From: Guyanagaster necrorhizus
Lineage: Eukaryota > Basidiomycota > Agaricomycetes > Agaricales > Physalacriaceae
DNA length: 64,000 nt
Reading direction: 5' to 3'
Assembly (NCBI RefSeq): GCF_019112545.1
Contig: NW_025064880.1
Location: forward strand, 1,183,719 to 1,247,718
Part shown: positions 12,472-24,618 of the stretch, in pieces
Numbering within the stretch: the first letter of the stretch is position 1
Layout of the letters: every line of letters begins with the position of its first letter
Translations under genes and position numbers: made by a program
Notes under the pieces: generated by a model
The model's input: the letters and a program-made list of their open reading frames with translations, nothing else
What the model was told of the DNA's origin: nothing
Databases searched by the model: none

Positions 12472-12960
12472 TCAATGAACTATGTAAGACCGACGTCGAC
12501 GAGGGGGCATGGAGCGACGCCACCAACGAGGATGGAAATACGCCGTCGATACTATGATGAACGCAATTGCGGCTCCTGCCGTAGTTCCAACAGCTGGTGC
12601 TATGATGTTGACCAGACTAGATGAATGCCTCTTGACGGTTGGAACAATACTGTGAAGGGAAGAAGAGATCGAACATGCCAAATCGGAACCGTCGTCCACG
12701 AAAAATGCGGAGGAGTTGATCACGGTTGTCGTGGTAGACAAGGATGCCTGCAAGATGTACCACCCTTTCAGGACCGTGACGGGGTTCCAGGAGAAGGAGT
12801 GGACAGACATTGATGTGGTGGCGATCAATTTCGAGATGTGGGCACTGTTCGCGACCAACAGTGACATGGATCCTGATTCGGTCGAACTGCTCCATTCAAA
12901 AGTGATCTCGCTGCACACGGTGGTGTTCGCGGGATTTTTGAATATAAAGGAGATGGTATC
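12472..12960 (-). pseudogene. fragment of a membrane-anchored secreted protein (agaricomycete Ser/Thr-rich family)
   Basis: Minus-strand open frame with an Ig-like, Thr/Ser-rich extracellular segment (ISFIFKNPANTTVCSEITFEW..., SFSWNPVTVLKGWYILQAS, INSSAFFVDDG-D), then a hydrophobic helix GTTAGAAIAFIIVSTAYF and a basic stop-transfer (HPRWWRRSMPPRRRR). This is the layout of a common agaricomycete family: signal peptide, extracellular domain, single TM, short tail. I cannot find a signal-peptide exon upstream, and the cytoplasmic tail ends abruptly at 12472. It is therefore probably a truncated copy; it could still be a short gene with an unseen first exon. Related sequences lie at 39.3-40.6 kb. 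Confidence 0.5.
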
Positions 12961-13414
12961 GTCGCCTTCCCCTCCTCTGCCTCCATGCCTATCTTTTTTG
13001 TACCATACACCACTGTGAAAACCGGCCCACCCGATGGCCTAAAGTAACAGACTTCGCATGATCTGCACAGCGTCAGTGCAAGGATTCGACACTGAATTGA
13101 AAGCCTACATAGTTGATCAACGTCGCGGATGAAAGAAATCTGTAGTAGTAAGTACATGGCGACTTTTGAATTGGGCACGCGAGCTTGTAGGATGGGAAAG
13201 CTTACCTTTAGTTGTAAGTTACCATTAGTTGGGAGAAAGATTATTCTACGGTAGGTTATCTGCCGGTCTACCCGTTCGATCCACTGACACGAAGTTCAGC
13301 GTTGTACCGCGTCGACCACATGAGAAGAATGGGCTATATTTGGCACAGTACTGTTCTGTACTATTTATCCACGATATCCAATATCAAACCATCATCATCT
13401 CCGTCCATGACTCC

Positions 13415-15906
13415 ATGTCTCTGAAGGTCATTATCATCGGTGCAGGACCTGCAGGCTTGGTGGTGTGCAAGTTTTTGTTGCCTCTGAAGGATTTCCTTTC
13501 GACCCTATCGTACTTGAGCAAGAAGATGACATTGGTGGCACATTTCGGTACCGATCTTACGAAGTGAGCCGCAGTACCCGCAGTAGGAGACTTTGGTGTC
13601 GTACCTGACGATCACCATAAATAATTCCCACCTCGTCTCTTCAAAGCAATTGATATGCTTCTCCGATTATCGTCTGCCAATGTCCCACCCGGATCATATG
13701 AGTTTAGAGGTGTGCTGTTTCCCTTGCATGTACATTGGGGTCGTGTGATGAACGGTAATATTGACATTAACTCTCAGAATTATCTAGACTATCTCAGAGC
13801 ATATGCACAGCATTTTCAACTTAGCGAAAGAATCAAACTCAACTGCAAGGTCATCGATGTCAACCGCGATCGCATCAGTGGCGAACATGATACGAAGCTT
13901 AAAACGTTCTCATGAATGAGACCAACGTGGGTCATACTTTCGTGTGACGTAGGCGTTATGAATGACGCATTCTCAGTTGTAATCACGCTCAGCGCACGAT
14001 ATCTAGCTATCTGTACGGGACTCCACGTACTGCCTCAGTTTCCTAAAGTCGACGGCGTTGAGCATGTTGGGTCAAACAAGGTTCGGGAAAACCGGTGTTC
14101 CACTCCCACGAATACAAGACTAGATCCCAACTTGCGGATAAGCGTGTGATGATCCTTGGAACTGGCGGTAAGCAGACACTGGTGTAGCTCTTCACAGAAA
14201 CACTCTCTCAGTTGTCCTTTCAGAGACCGGTATGACCTCGCATATGAAGCAGCTAAGGCTAGAGCCAAGGAAGTAGTACTGTGTACGCGAGGAGGGTTAG
14301 TAATTACGATGTATCTTTTTCTCATAACCCTGACGCTGATAGTACTACCACGATCAGATTTTTGTCCATTCCTCACGCGTTGGTCTGTACTTCAGCTATG
14401 TATTTGCGAGACCCAGGAGTTCATTGTATTCCCCGTAGAACAATTTTGAAATTTTTGGGATGAAATTCGATGCCGAAAAGAAAGTAGCCGTAGATAGCCT
14501 CATTACTACCCTTTCTGAAACTGCTTATGTTGTAAGTAAAGTGGTGACTGTTTTTTTGGCCCGCCTTGCCCTGATTGGTGTAATGTCCAGCACCCCTGGA
14601 TAGCCAGCTCACATATTCGATGGTTGTGAGTGAAATTTCTTGTCAGTATCGGAGTGCAGTACGCCAAATTTTTCTAGCATATCTGACTTTGTCATCGAAT
14701 ATGTCTTGTGGTTCCTCACGGGTACTCAGGCTGGCCGTAATCAGTGGGTATGTCGAAACACATTTTTTCGCCTCAATACTAGGCGCGAGTTAAATTAATG
14801 TCTCCTAGGTGGGGCAATTAGAACCGGAGAGGCTTGGACGTGCCTATGTGTTTCTAAACAAGGTTTCTCTTTTGACAAGTATAACTCAGCCGTTCCTTAT
14901 CTGTATTTTTTCCCAGTCGCACAAAGCTATGCCGTATCTGAATCGACCGTACCGGGACCGACTCGCATTCCTCGATCATATTGCTCGATATATCGATCCA
15001 CCCGAGAACTCACCTCCGCAGACTGACTACGTTGTCGACTTGGCGCCATTTCCTCTCATTTCCTTCCTGACGGTCGAGCCGTCTTCCCTCACCTTCCGAA
15101 ACGGTAAGATTATCTTCGAATGATGGGACGAGACGTTCGCTTAGAGGTGGTAATATATACAACAGGTTATACGCAAGAGTTTGCTTTCCTTGATAAGGAT
15201 AGTGGATACGCCACGCCTGAAGGAGCAAATATTCGAAATATTGCTCGTGAAGGAGATGAAAGCGTTGGTTTCATCAGGTTTGTCAGACCCGGTGTCGGTA
15301 AGCACACAAATATCATAAATTGCTACGGGACAAATGTACCTGACATCTGGGACTGCTCAGGAGCAATACCGCCCATTGCGGAAATGCAGACCTTCTGGAT
15401 ATCACTTATCAAAGGACAGGTACGAAGGCCTCTTCCCCCGCCGCATTACCACCTGCTTGTTGAAGACACCGCGCGGATCAAATATGGTGTCGATCATTCA
15501 ACGTATATGAGTACTCCTGCGAAAGACATCGGCGCGGCTCCAGGTCTTTGGCAACTCTGGCGATTATACGGGACACATGTTCTGGTATGCTATTGGTGCT
15601 GCTAGGGGTTACTCTCTGCTGACAGTTTTGGAGCTTCGGTGCGGCGTTCACCTCATTCTATCGTTTGGTAGGTCTATACAAATCTGCCTCTTCGGCGGAG
15701 GTAATACGAACGAAATTTGAGATACGATAATGCGGCGCGGTATTGTCGGAAACATGATTATGAGGGTTATACCTATGGCATTCTACTTGACACTCAATGC
15801 CCTTGCTTTCGAGGCAGGGCTGGCGTATTGTCTTTGTGGGGACGCATCGAATAAATATATAATACTTCCTTTTCACTTTATAAGTGGCATGACAAAACTC
15901 TGTTAA
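13415..15906 (+). pseudogene. flavin-containing monooxygenase / FAD-NAD(P) oxidoreductase pseudogene
   Basis: The relic starts at 13415 with the FAD Rossmann motif VIIIGAGPAGLV. One base is missing around 13475-13485, after which DPIVLEQEDDIGGTFRYRSYE continues in another frame. Later pieces are VSSKQLICFSDYRLP, NYLDYLRAYAQHF, AICTGLHVLP, VFHSHEYKTRS, the NADPH-site segment MILGTG and LAYEAAKARAKEVVLCTRGG. A second lost base lies near 14232 (GGTATG-ACC where GGT ATG GAC is expected). From 14810 a long frame gives VGQLEPERLGRAYVFLN, RPYRDRLAFLDHIA and TTGYTQEFAFLD. Near 15640-15720 a further frame change splits FGAAFTSFYRLVG from a TM-like C-terminus. Several independent frameshifts make it non-functional, unless the assembly is poor here. 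Confidence 0.82.
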
Positions 15907-16138
15907 CAACGTTTCTGAAACAATAAATTCATAAGTAAAAGCCGAAAGTATACATGAAGTATTACTGCTACAAACAATTGCGTACCTAGCTGGGTACTTA
16001 GAAACTAGACATGAAGGGCATAAAATATCACAAACACTTCATAACTCACACCTCCCAAGTTTCAGCATTATAGCAGATACTCCTGCGTCACTAGAGCACA
16101 TGAAGCAGCAATAATTTCTTTCGACAACCTCCATCTGC

Positions 16139-16869
16139 TTAAGGCGTCTCCGTCAAGCCAGCCTCCGCAGCTTTCGACATCACTAGAGGGGGCTCTACAC
16201 GGTTGACGGCGACAAAAGACACAATGGACGCGATACCACTGAAGAGGAATCCAATCCAGGGAATGATCCCGAACCACAAGACTAGAAGGAGCAGATTAGT
16301 TTTCATCCGCTTAACAAAGCGGAAGATAAGATCTTACTAAAGTGAATTCGTCGATACAGAGGGTCAACGCCGAGAGAAGCAGCAGCCTCAAGGAGAGTCG
16401 ACGCGGGAACGGCGTCGCCGTCCGCAGTGGTTCCCGAAATCACAACGCCCTTCCTTCGGACCGCATCAGATACAGGGATCTGGCAGGCGAGGAGGGCGAC
16501 AGTGATGAAAGCGTAAAGAAACCCTTGTACTTTCAAAGCAGTTTTGGTTGAGGCTGTTGAAATGAAGAGGCCGATGAGGGTGAAGATGGAAAATACGCAG
16601 AGGATGACACAGAAAGTTTCGGAGGCGATGGCAGGATGGACGACACCTAGATGCAAATCAGAAAATATTCGACTTAAGCAAGAATGGGACGTACTGTTAG
16701 TAATGAGTCGGAGGGTGATCCCGAGGGGCGCGACGGACCGTCGTAGAAAAGACTTGAGCCGGTTCTGCTTGATCACAGTGTTCAATCCAATGGATAGACT
16801 GATAGCACCCCATGCAAATGCCATGAAGTACGCGGCAAACCGTACGGCGAAAAGAGGTGCGCGAGCCAT
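16139..16869 (-). CDS. small integral membrane protein, 208 aa (agaricomycete-type, unknown function)
   Basis: Exons 16695-16869, 16338-16646 and 16139-16281 join at GTACGT/CTAG and GTAAGAT/CTAG sites to a 208-aa protein. Four hydrophobic segments are visible: FAVRFAAYFMAFAWGAISLSI near the N-terminus, FCVILCVFSIFTLIGLFIS, FLYAFITVALLACQI and LWFGIIPWIGFLFSGIASIV. They are joined by charged loops, and the tail is short (VEPPLVMSKAAEAGL). No enzyme motif. The layout resembles a family of four-TM proteins I associate with agaricomycetes. An upstream in-frame extension past ATG 16869 is possible but less family-like. It is intact although it adjoins the pseudogene region. Confidence 0.8.
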
Positions 16870-18395
16870 TACTATAAACCTAGTAGAAGGCTTGATGTAC
16901 AAGTCAGGAGCTTTGCAAAGAGAGTCGGGGACTGAGCGAAAAGAGCAGGCCATTAGACTTTATATACTCTCGGGTAGGATCCTTGAAACGGTAAAAGAAG
17001 CAATAATGAGTGATCTGGAAGAGGTCTAGAGAATACGGAAAGCTTCGGGCAAATCAAGATGAACGCTCGTCACGCGTAGAATTCATCCCCAGGGGGACAC
17101 TTGAACATTTACCGTCTTCTAAAGGAGGCGAGTTAGAGAAGTGCGCTTAATTTGGGGGTGAAGTACCGTAAGCCTGCAGGTCGTTGCTAGCAAGAATCGG
17201 GTCAACAACCTGACAAGTAATGACAGGTTAAAGCGTTCGTGACGGAAGGTGCCGATCCCAATGATAATTTTAGAGAGATGTGGGTCCAGGGTAAGTCGTC
17301 AAGGTCGTTTCGACTGGTCTGGAGGAGGTCCAGATTCCCGAGGGTGCGAGTGGCGCCATGATGCTTTAATTGTAAAAACCACAATGCCATATTATGTTGA
17401 TTTTGCATCGTCCGAGGTCTTGGTCTAGTCTCCGGATCTGATACTTCCCCGGAACTGGGGGGAACTTGTATTGTTTTCGTAGAATAATTTACGAGAGAAC
17501 GGCTTCACCAAAGCAAGAGAAATGGACTACACACCTGGGCAAATTTGTTCTTGTATTTCTCGGGACCTTATTTTCCTAGGAATCACCGACATATGGGTTT
17601 GACTTGCAACGCCACATATGAAAACTTTAAATTTCGAAGTTAGTCGAGATGATCGCTGGTCGATGAGTCATCGATGATCGATGACCAACCCTCGGATCGG
17701 ATACTCCGGATATTTCCACGTTCTCGTTGGAGCTTTACTGAGTTCTCTTGAAAATTTGATTCCCTTGGCATTAACGGCGTGCAGGCATCGTTCCGCTTAA
17801 TGCTTTGCCACTGTGCCTTTCCGGGCGACATTCGGGTTGGCGTTGAGCGACACGCAGCGGCAGGTGTAAACTGAGCTTGGTCGTTTGGAAATGGCTGGTA
17901 CGAGGGTAGCGCACTTGTGAGTTCATTAGTTTGGATGGGGATTGATGATGGCTCCACCTACTCTGGTACGCCAATTGTATGCTTTAGATTTTTCGAGCGT
18001 TGAAACATTGAGTTTTCCTGCATCATACCTTGCTACAACCGCAGTCGTAGTCTGCAGTTTTCAGCCGTCCGTCTTTCGATTAAAGGTTCTGCGAAATTCA
18101 TGGTTACACTGTTGCAATCTATGCCTCATGCCTCATGTTACCTACGACATCACCGTACAGTCAATGTATCTCTGTCGTGCCGCCTGTCAAACATTTAAGT
18201 GCAGCTTCCGTTCATGAATGTCCGTAGCTTTTTTTCGCTTATAGTACAATTCTCGTTGTGTCACAAAGTATATACCCGTGAAATGAACGTGTTTGGTATG
18301 TACCCGAAGTGTGCGATCTTGAACACTGTACTTCTCTGTTTGGGACCACCACGTCCAAGTTGCAGTGACTTGCTCATCGAATGCCGTGAACAGAC
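16870..18395. other. intergenic 1.5 kb
   Basis: No supported gene. A minus-strand open frame of 105 codons (17640-17957) begins without ATG and is separated from an in-frame ATG stretch near 18030 by a TAG; I do not call it. The stretch around 17650-17685 has overlapping ATCGATGATCGATGA-like palindromic repeats. The right end should contain the PAN2 promoter. Confidence 0.5.
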
Positions 18396-21300
18396 ATGAT
18401 GGCGTCTTATCGTCCTATTACTCCCATTTCTGCTGTGTTTTCTCAGCCAGTAACAGCCTTGTCCTTTGACCCCGTCTCTGATATCCTATGGGCTGGGTCA
18501 CAGAGCGGCATTGTTACGGCGTATGTCAGCGAGGGCATGAGCGGTGTTTCTTTTCGCGTTTCGGACTTGCCCGTTCTCAAGGTTGTCGCCGGAGAAAGTT
18601 ATGTACGCGCTGCAGGAAGTAGAGGTCTTGGTTTTGGAACATGGGGAAAAGGCGGAGTGAATAAATGGCATTATCGGTACGAAAATCACCGTCTCCTAAC
18701 TACGGAACTGAAAAGAGACGGGAATCTAGGTCGTCTACCGCCGTCCTGACCTTCTCGACGTCAACGAATTCGTCCAATGTCATCGGAGTGTCTGTCGTCG
18801 GTCCCGAACTGTTGCTAATCAATCCTCCAACCGGTACTGTCGTACGGCAAACACAAACACCTTCGTTGATTACGCACCTCGAATTCTCTCATTCAAGTCT
18901 CATATCTGGCGCTGTCGATGGCTTCGTGCGAACCCATGATCCTCGCACAGGCATCGCTAGGTCTGGCGGTTCAGAACATATGGTAAGGGCCCATCCGAGT
19001 GGTATCCAAGGCTTGCAGACATCGGGGAACTTCGTCTTCACAATCGGGCTGCAAACTCGGTTCGCATGTTGGTCTATCACTTTTTGAATTTTGACGAGTG
19101 TATGACAGGCAAGGCCGACCGTTTCCTGACCAGCTTGTGAAGGTGTATGATTTGAGAATGATGCGTGCGCTGCCACCGTTCCCATTCTCTGCTGGACCCA
19201 CGTTCCTCAATCTTGTTCCCCGGCGTTCTTCAAGCAGTGTTGCTATTACTTCTAACCAAGGCTCAGTCACTGTTGTTGATGTTGCGAATCTGAGTGCTAC
19301 ACCTGAATTCTACCAGGTATTTTTATTTCTCCCCATTCTAAGTTATCAGCTGAGAGGTCGTTCAGATTGATACACCCTCCTACCTGACCTCAGTCGCTCT
19401 GTCTCCCACTGGTGCATACATGGCCTTCGGGGATGCTGATGGACTGATACATCTGTCTACACAAGTCGATGAAGGTGGTCTAGTTCCTTTCAACGGGTTT
19501 GAGGGGCAACCTGTGGAATGGGCTAACGCTCCTACCCCACTGCCGAGTATTGAATGGTCTGATTCAACGTAAAGTTTTTCTTTCTCAAGCTCTAGCACAC
19601 TCACACCATCCTCTCCAGCCCATTGAACACCGTCGGTATGCCTCATTACAACTCCCAGCTGCTATCATCTTGGAGTCCGCAATTCATATCATCCAATTTA
19701 TATTACCCTCCGCCTCCCAAGATACCTCTTCAGATTCTCAACTCAGTAAAGATCAACGACAATATCGCTTACGCTACTCTACCAAAGGACTTGCGTGGAC
19801 GTCGGAATGTAATCTCTGTAGCCCCACGGAAACAAAGCGCGCGATTCCGCAGTGGAAAATCTCATATACTTGATGTGTGTATTGTATCGCTTTGCTCTAT
19901 CCTGCTGATCTCTGCTTTTGCAGGAACCAGACACTCCTTTGTTTGGCACTAGTGGTGATGAGATTCCTAGTATGTATCGTCACGTCGAGATCGAATACTC
20001 CAAATTTGGTGTGGAAGACTTTGACTTTGGGTAAGTAAGAGGTGTTGCTCTTCTCCAAGCATCTGACCACAAATTACAGATTTTATAACAAGACTGAATA
20101 CAGTGGACTTGAAACGCATATCCTGAACTCATACACTAACCCTATGCTGCAAGCCATGCACTACATCCGACCCATTCGCCGTTTAGCAAAGTCTCACATT
20201 TCTACTGACTGTAACAGAGAGCACTGTCTTCTCTGTGAACTCGGTTTCGTTGTTCGGATGCTCGAAGACGCCCGTGGTACAAACTGTCAATCAAGTAATT
20301 TCTGCAAGACCGTTGGCGTCTTAGCGCAAAGTACGTCTTATGAATGTATGTTGCTCACGACCAGCTGATCATGTAATGGCAGCATCCAACGCTATTGATT
20401 TGATTGACTATGGACGGGAGTCTAATGAAGTGGATCATGGCCACATGATTCAGTCGTTCCACCGTTTTCTCGTCGACCATCTGAGCTCCGAGGGCAATGC
20501 ATTTCCTCGAAATCCTGTCCTCGTCAAAGGTCCTTCATATGTTCCTGATCCTTACAATCCCGCGGCAGCTCCAATCACTCAGCTGATGGGAATTGACGCT
20601 CGGAATGTAATTACCTGCCTCAACTGCAAGGCTGTTCGAACTAAAGAGAACGTGACACATATAGTCGACCTCATCTACCCACGCAAGGTACTCGCCCCCT
20701 TTCCCTATGTGACTCTGGACCTCATTTGTTATCAGACTGCATCTAATGAGGTTCAACCCGCGAACGATTTCACTAGCATCTTACGGGATTCATTACTACG
20801 GCAAATGACTCACAAGGCTACCTGCCAGTCGTGCAAGCAGTTTTCGACGTTTTCTTCAAGGAGGTCTATAGCATCTATAGACCTCCCGGCGATTCTGGCG
20901 GTTAATGCGTGTGTAAATAGTGAAGACAACTTGAAGATGTGGATGGATCGTCGGAACCATACATTTCTGCAGTCACGCGTGGAACTTCAGGGACAAGTAG
21001 AAGGCGTAGACGATCCAGAAAAAATCGTGTACCAATTACGGGTACGTTTTATCTGGTCCTTGCCCATGTTACCGATATCTTGTTTCAGTCAATTATTGTT
21101 CAAGTTGTTACGGAAGACGAGCACTCACATTTGGTTGCTCTTGTCAAGGGTTGTGCTCACCAAGATTCTTCCTTGTGGACACCTTCTAACTCCTCCCCAG
21201 TGCCCGAGGCGGAACAGGGTCTCGGCAGTCCCTGGTATTTGTTCAACGACTTTGTTGTCCGTAATGTCTCCGAGGAAGAAGCCCTTAGTTTCCCCAACAA

Positions 21301-22616
21301 GTGGAAAGTTCGTAATATATCACTTTGCGAATTTGAGCATTCACCCATGATCTATTTGATTTTGTAGTTGCCTGCGGTCCTTCATTTTGAGCGTGAAGAC
21401 ATGCATGACGCGATAGACTTCAGCGAGCTACTGTTTACTTCTGATGATTCCATTCTCAGCCGAGACACATCCATATCAATGTCAGCATCTCTCTTTCATT
21501 GAGGATATTGTTTCTATTGATACTTTGTTGACAGAAACCGTGACTCTAATCTCATCAAACATGAATGTCTTCGGTACGAAGAGCTTCCCCGACCGGGCAC
21601 CCTGGTTGCTATTGACGCCGAGTTTGTGTCAATGCAACAGGTTTGCGCAACCTTTAGTGTTCTGGGTATCCTGCTAAGTATGGTTATAGGAGGAGACCGA
21701 GTACCGGTCTGATGGAACGAAGAAGGTCATTCGACCTGCTAGACTCAGCCTTGCGCGGGTATCGGTGTTACGAGGCGATGGACCCAAGCAAGGCGTACCT
21801 TTCATCGATGACCATATACATACAAGTGAGGTCATCGTCGACTATCTGACGGAATTTTCAGGCATCCGGTGTATGTTCTTTTAATTTATTTACTCGTCGT
21901 TCTGACAATCTTCGCTTCAGTCGGTGATCTCGATCTTCTACGATCACCGTATACCCTCACGCCACTGAAGGTCGTGTACAAGAAGTTGCGACTTTTGGTA
22001 GATCGAGGGTGCATATTCATCGGGCATGGTTTGTCTAAGGATTTCCGTATAATCAGTACGCCGGTGCTTTTCGCTCCAATGTTAAATAGTTCACAATTCG
22101 TTGCCAGATATTTTCGTTCCGCCTGACCAGGTGATCGATACCGTCGACCTCTATTTCCTCAAATCACGACAAAGGCGTCTTTCCCTGCGTTTCCTATCGT
22201 GGTTTGTCTTGAAAGAGCAAATTCAGACGGACACGCACGATTCCATTGAAGATGCACGCTCCGCATTGAATTTGTACAAGGCCTATCATCAATTCGAAGA
22301 GCAGGGTGTCTTCGATCAGAAACTAGAGGAGCTTTACAAGGAAGGACGACAGTGCAACTTTAAGCCGCCTCCTGTGGAGACCCCTGCAACGGCACCGTCT
22401 CGGCCTATACATGTAGCGGAACCGAATCAATTTGTTGTGGAACAGGCTAATCTACTATTGGGAGCCCAGCTTGCGCAGATGTATCCTGCAGGACACACAC
22501 CGTCGTCAGCACGTATGCCAACTCCGGGGGCATTCATGCAGCATCCCAACGTAGTGAGGCATCGTGGGGATGAGCACAGATATAAGCATTCAAATTATCA
22601 TCGTTCTAGTCGGTAG
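18396..22616 (+). CDS. PAN2: PAN2, catalytic subunit of the PAN2-PAN3 poly(A) nuclease
   Basis: PAN2 shortens mRNA poly(A) tails together with PAN3 and poly(A)-binding protein, in the cytoplasm. Domains in order: WD40 propeller (PVTALSFDPVSDILWAGSQSG, VSVVGPELLLI, FSHSSLISGAVDGFVR, VALSPTGAYMAFGDADG); a linker (FGVEDFDFGFYNKTEYSGLE); the inactive ubiquitin-hydrolase-like domain (NSYTNPMLQAMHYIRPIR, HCLLCELGFVVRML, DHGHMIQSFHRFLVDHL, CLNCKAVR); and a DEDD exonuclease with ligands in LVAIDAEFVSMQ, GHGLSKDFRI and HDSIEDA. At least eight short introns were recognised by frame changes, e.g. CG|GTACGA...CTAG after 18676 and a GTTCGC...CAG intron near 19060. The start at 18396 gives MMASYRPIT; the second ATG at 18399 is equally possible. 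The C-terminal 90 residues are low-complexity. Looks intact. Confidence 0.95.
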
Positions 22617-22810
22617 CGTGTTTGTCGTTGGCAGAGCATGAGGACATTGCATGTTCGGAAGCATCATGATTGTATTCCTGTATTGCAATTGTAATTATAT
22701 GCTCGTCAGATTAGCGTGGTCGTCACGGAAGAGCTGGCCGAGGAATTCCGGAGAAAACTAGAAAGCAAGTGGATATACGAGATGAATATGTTGTTAGATA
22801 TACAAGTTGT

Positions 22811-23346
22811 TTAAAAGTCGAAATCGTCTTCGTCGATATCCTTCCTTCGCTGATACTGGTTTGCTGATAAGCTAACGGCAATATTAAATAAAGCACCCCA
22901 GAGAAGACGCACCACAATTGTCGATTTCTTTGCCGTCTTGGCACCCTGAGCTTCTTCCACCTGATTATGCATCGGTGAGTAGGACGATGGGCTACGATCA
23001 GGATACGTACTTGGTCCAGGAGTTCAATGAGTTGGTTTTCCGACACTCGTCCTTTCAACTGGCCCGACTTCACCATCCTGAACAAGATGCCTTCGATTTG
23101 CTGCGATCGTTCTGGACTGACAAGCGCGATTCGGGACACTGCAGGACGACGTTGTTATATTTTCGCAGCAACAGCAGAAAACATACAACGTTCCCGAGCT
23201 GCCGTATCCAACACAGTTGCCATCAAATCCCGCCTCATCTGCTCCTCCTGAGCGCGTTTTGCTTCATCTTCTTGGGATTTTGCACCGGCAGCTTGTGGGG
23301 GGACCTGGCTGAGGTTCTCCATGGCTTGGGAGTCGATGTGATTCAA
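22811..23346 (-). CDS. PDCD5: PDCD5/TFAR19-related DNA-binding protein (5' end unresolved)
   Basis: Small conserved nuclear/cytosolic helical protein linked in animals to apoptosis; the family reaches archaea. The core reads EAKRAQEEQMRRDLMATVLDT-AARERLSRIALV, SPERSQQIEGILFRM and SENQLIELLDQV. It continues EEAQGAKTAKKSTIV, an intron and YQRRKDIDEDDFDF with TAA at 22811-22813. Introns interrupt after AARER and after LLDQV as well. The usual N-terminal helix (D-P-E-L-x-x-I-R) is not visible. The frame enters at RLNHIDSQAMENLS without ATG, and the sequence before it has an in-frame TGA and no good acceptor. Either a first exon is hidden near 23350-23560, or the gene starts at the internal ATG near 23322 and lacks the helix. 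Confidence 0.85.
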
Positions 23347-24618
23347 GCGAGAGACGTTACCTCACTGTTCGGTCCAGCGGTCCGGTGGCCGGTTTCAGCG
23401 TCTCTGCTCAACTTGCATCTCCCAAGAGGTACTTTGTACTTTCGCGGCGTCGCGTTCCAAAGGATGTAGCCTTACCTGGCCATTATTATCCCAGACTGGT
23501 GACCCTAACTAAGACCCTCGGTTACCTTCCCTTCCTCTTCCTCCGGGCGCTGTAGGCTAGCTTTCCCCTCGCATGAACAGGATTTTCACTTCGAGGCAGT
23601 ACTATGTCGAACTAAATCTCGAATTATGTATGCCTCGTTTTGTCGCAATGGCAGGTCCTAGTTCAGAAATGCCTAATAGACAGACGGGTTTGCTGAGCGC
23701 GAAATTCGTATTATTTGTTCGTGGTCACCAAAGCCTTCAAAGTTGCTATAATGGATCATTAATGATATTCCTTGTCATGATGGCCATCATGCCTGCCACT
23801 AGTCCATTTCTATTTTACAATGCCGTCGACAAGACAAATTCATGCTTTCTTTCTCGTTGATCTCTCCCCTGTACTGGCAAAGGGCGAGAGAGCTCTCTTT
23901 GAATTCGATTTCTGGCAGGCGGACCGTCGAACTGACCTTCTACTGCTTACATTGTTCCCCGTAATGCCATCACACAAACAACATTAGTATGGCAGGGACC
24001 AGCATCTTCTTTATATTCGCTTTTCTCAGGGCGTCGGAACACAGTGCATGCGAATTTTGTGATCTAACCTCATGAATGTTGGCAGGAGCCTTTCTTCTTG
24101 GTGTACGTGATGATGGCCCCTCAGCGCTCAGTCATCCAAATTAAATGTATCAGGCGTTCGCATGCCATGTTCTTCCAGTTCATCGCCCTTCACCGCCATA
24201 TACAGAAGGAAATACACAAGGCGAGGAAAAAACCTCAAGATTGTTGCTGGCCCTTGTGCTCGGTGTGGTCGGTCTAAAAAATGAGTCACGTACCGTTATT
24301 CTGGGACAAGAACACAAGGGGCCTATTGTTACATCATGATGGTTGCTCCACCCGTGAGCCATTTCTGCGAACATACAAGAACTGAAGAACAAAAGGACGC
24401 CTCCCGGAAAGGCAGAAAACACAGTCACGTGATCTCAGCAACTGAATTGATTGCGAAACAATGCCTCTTTCATCAGAAATCATTGTCCTCGACGTAGCCT
24501 GCTATAAAGGCCCTCTTCGCGATGTCTTCCCATTCCCACATCTTATTTTTCTCCTTAGACAGCGACATTCATTCTTCTTTTTTTTTTCTATAACCTTCAC
24601 GACTTTTCCCGCTTCAAA
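23347..24618. other. intergenic 1.27 kb
   Basis: Between the PDCD5 5' end and the cupredoxin gene, which are transcribed divergently. Short open frames (e.g. 23573-23860, 24145-24339) show no family features. No transposon ends recognised. The last 120 bp form the cupredoxin promoter. Confidence 0.5.
24503..24508 (+). promoter_or_regulatory. TATA box of the cupredoxin gene
   Basis: TATAAA 116 bp upstream of the ATG at 24619, followed by a CT-rich run (TTCTTCTTTTTTTTTTC) near 24570-24590. This is the core-promoter layout of highly expressed fungal genes. Confidence 0.6.

Noticed and set aside
23573..23860. 95-codon plus-strand frame
   Set aside because: Isolated, unlike any family I know, with no supporting splice structure.
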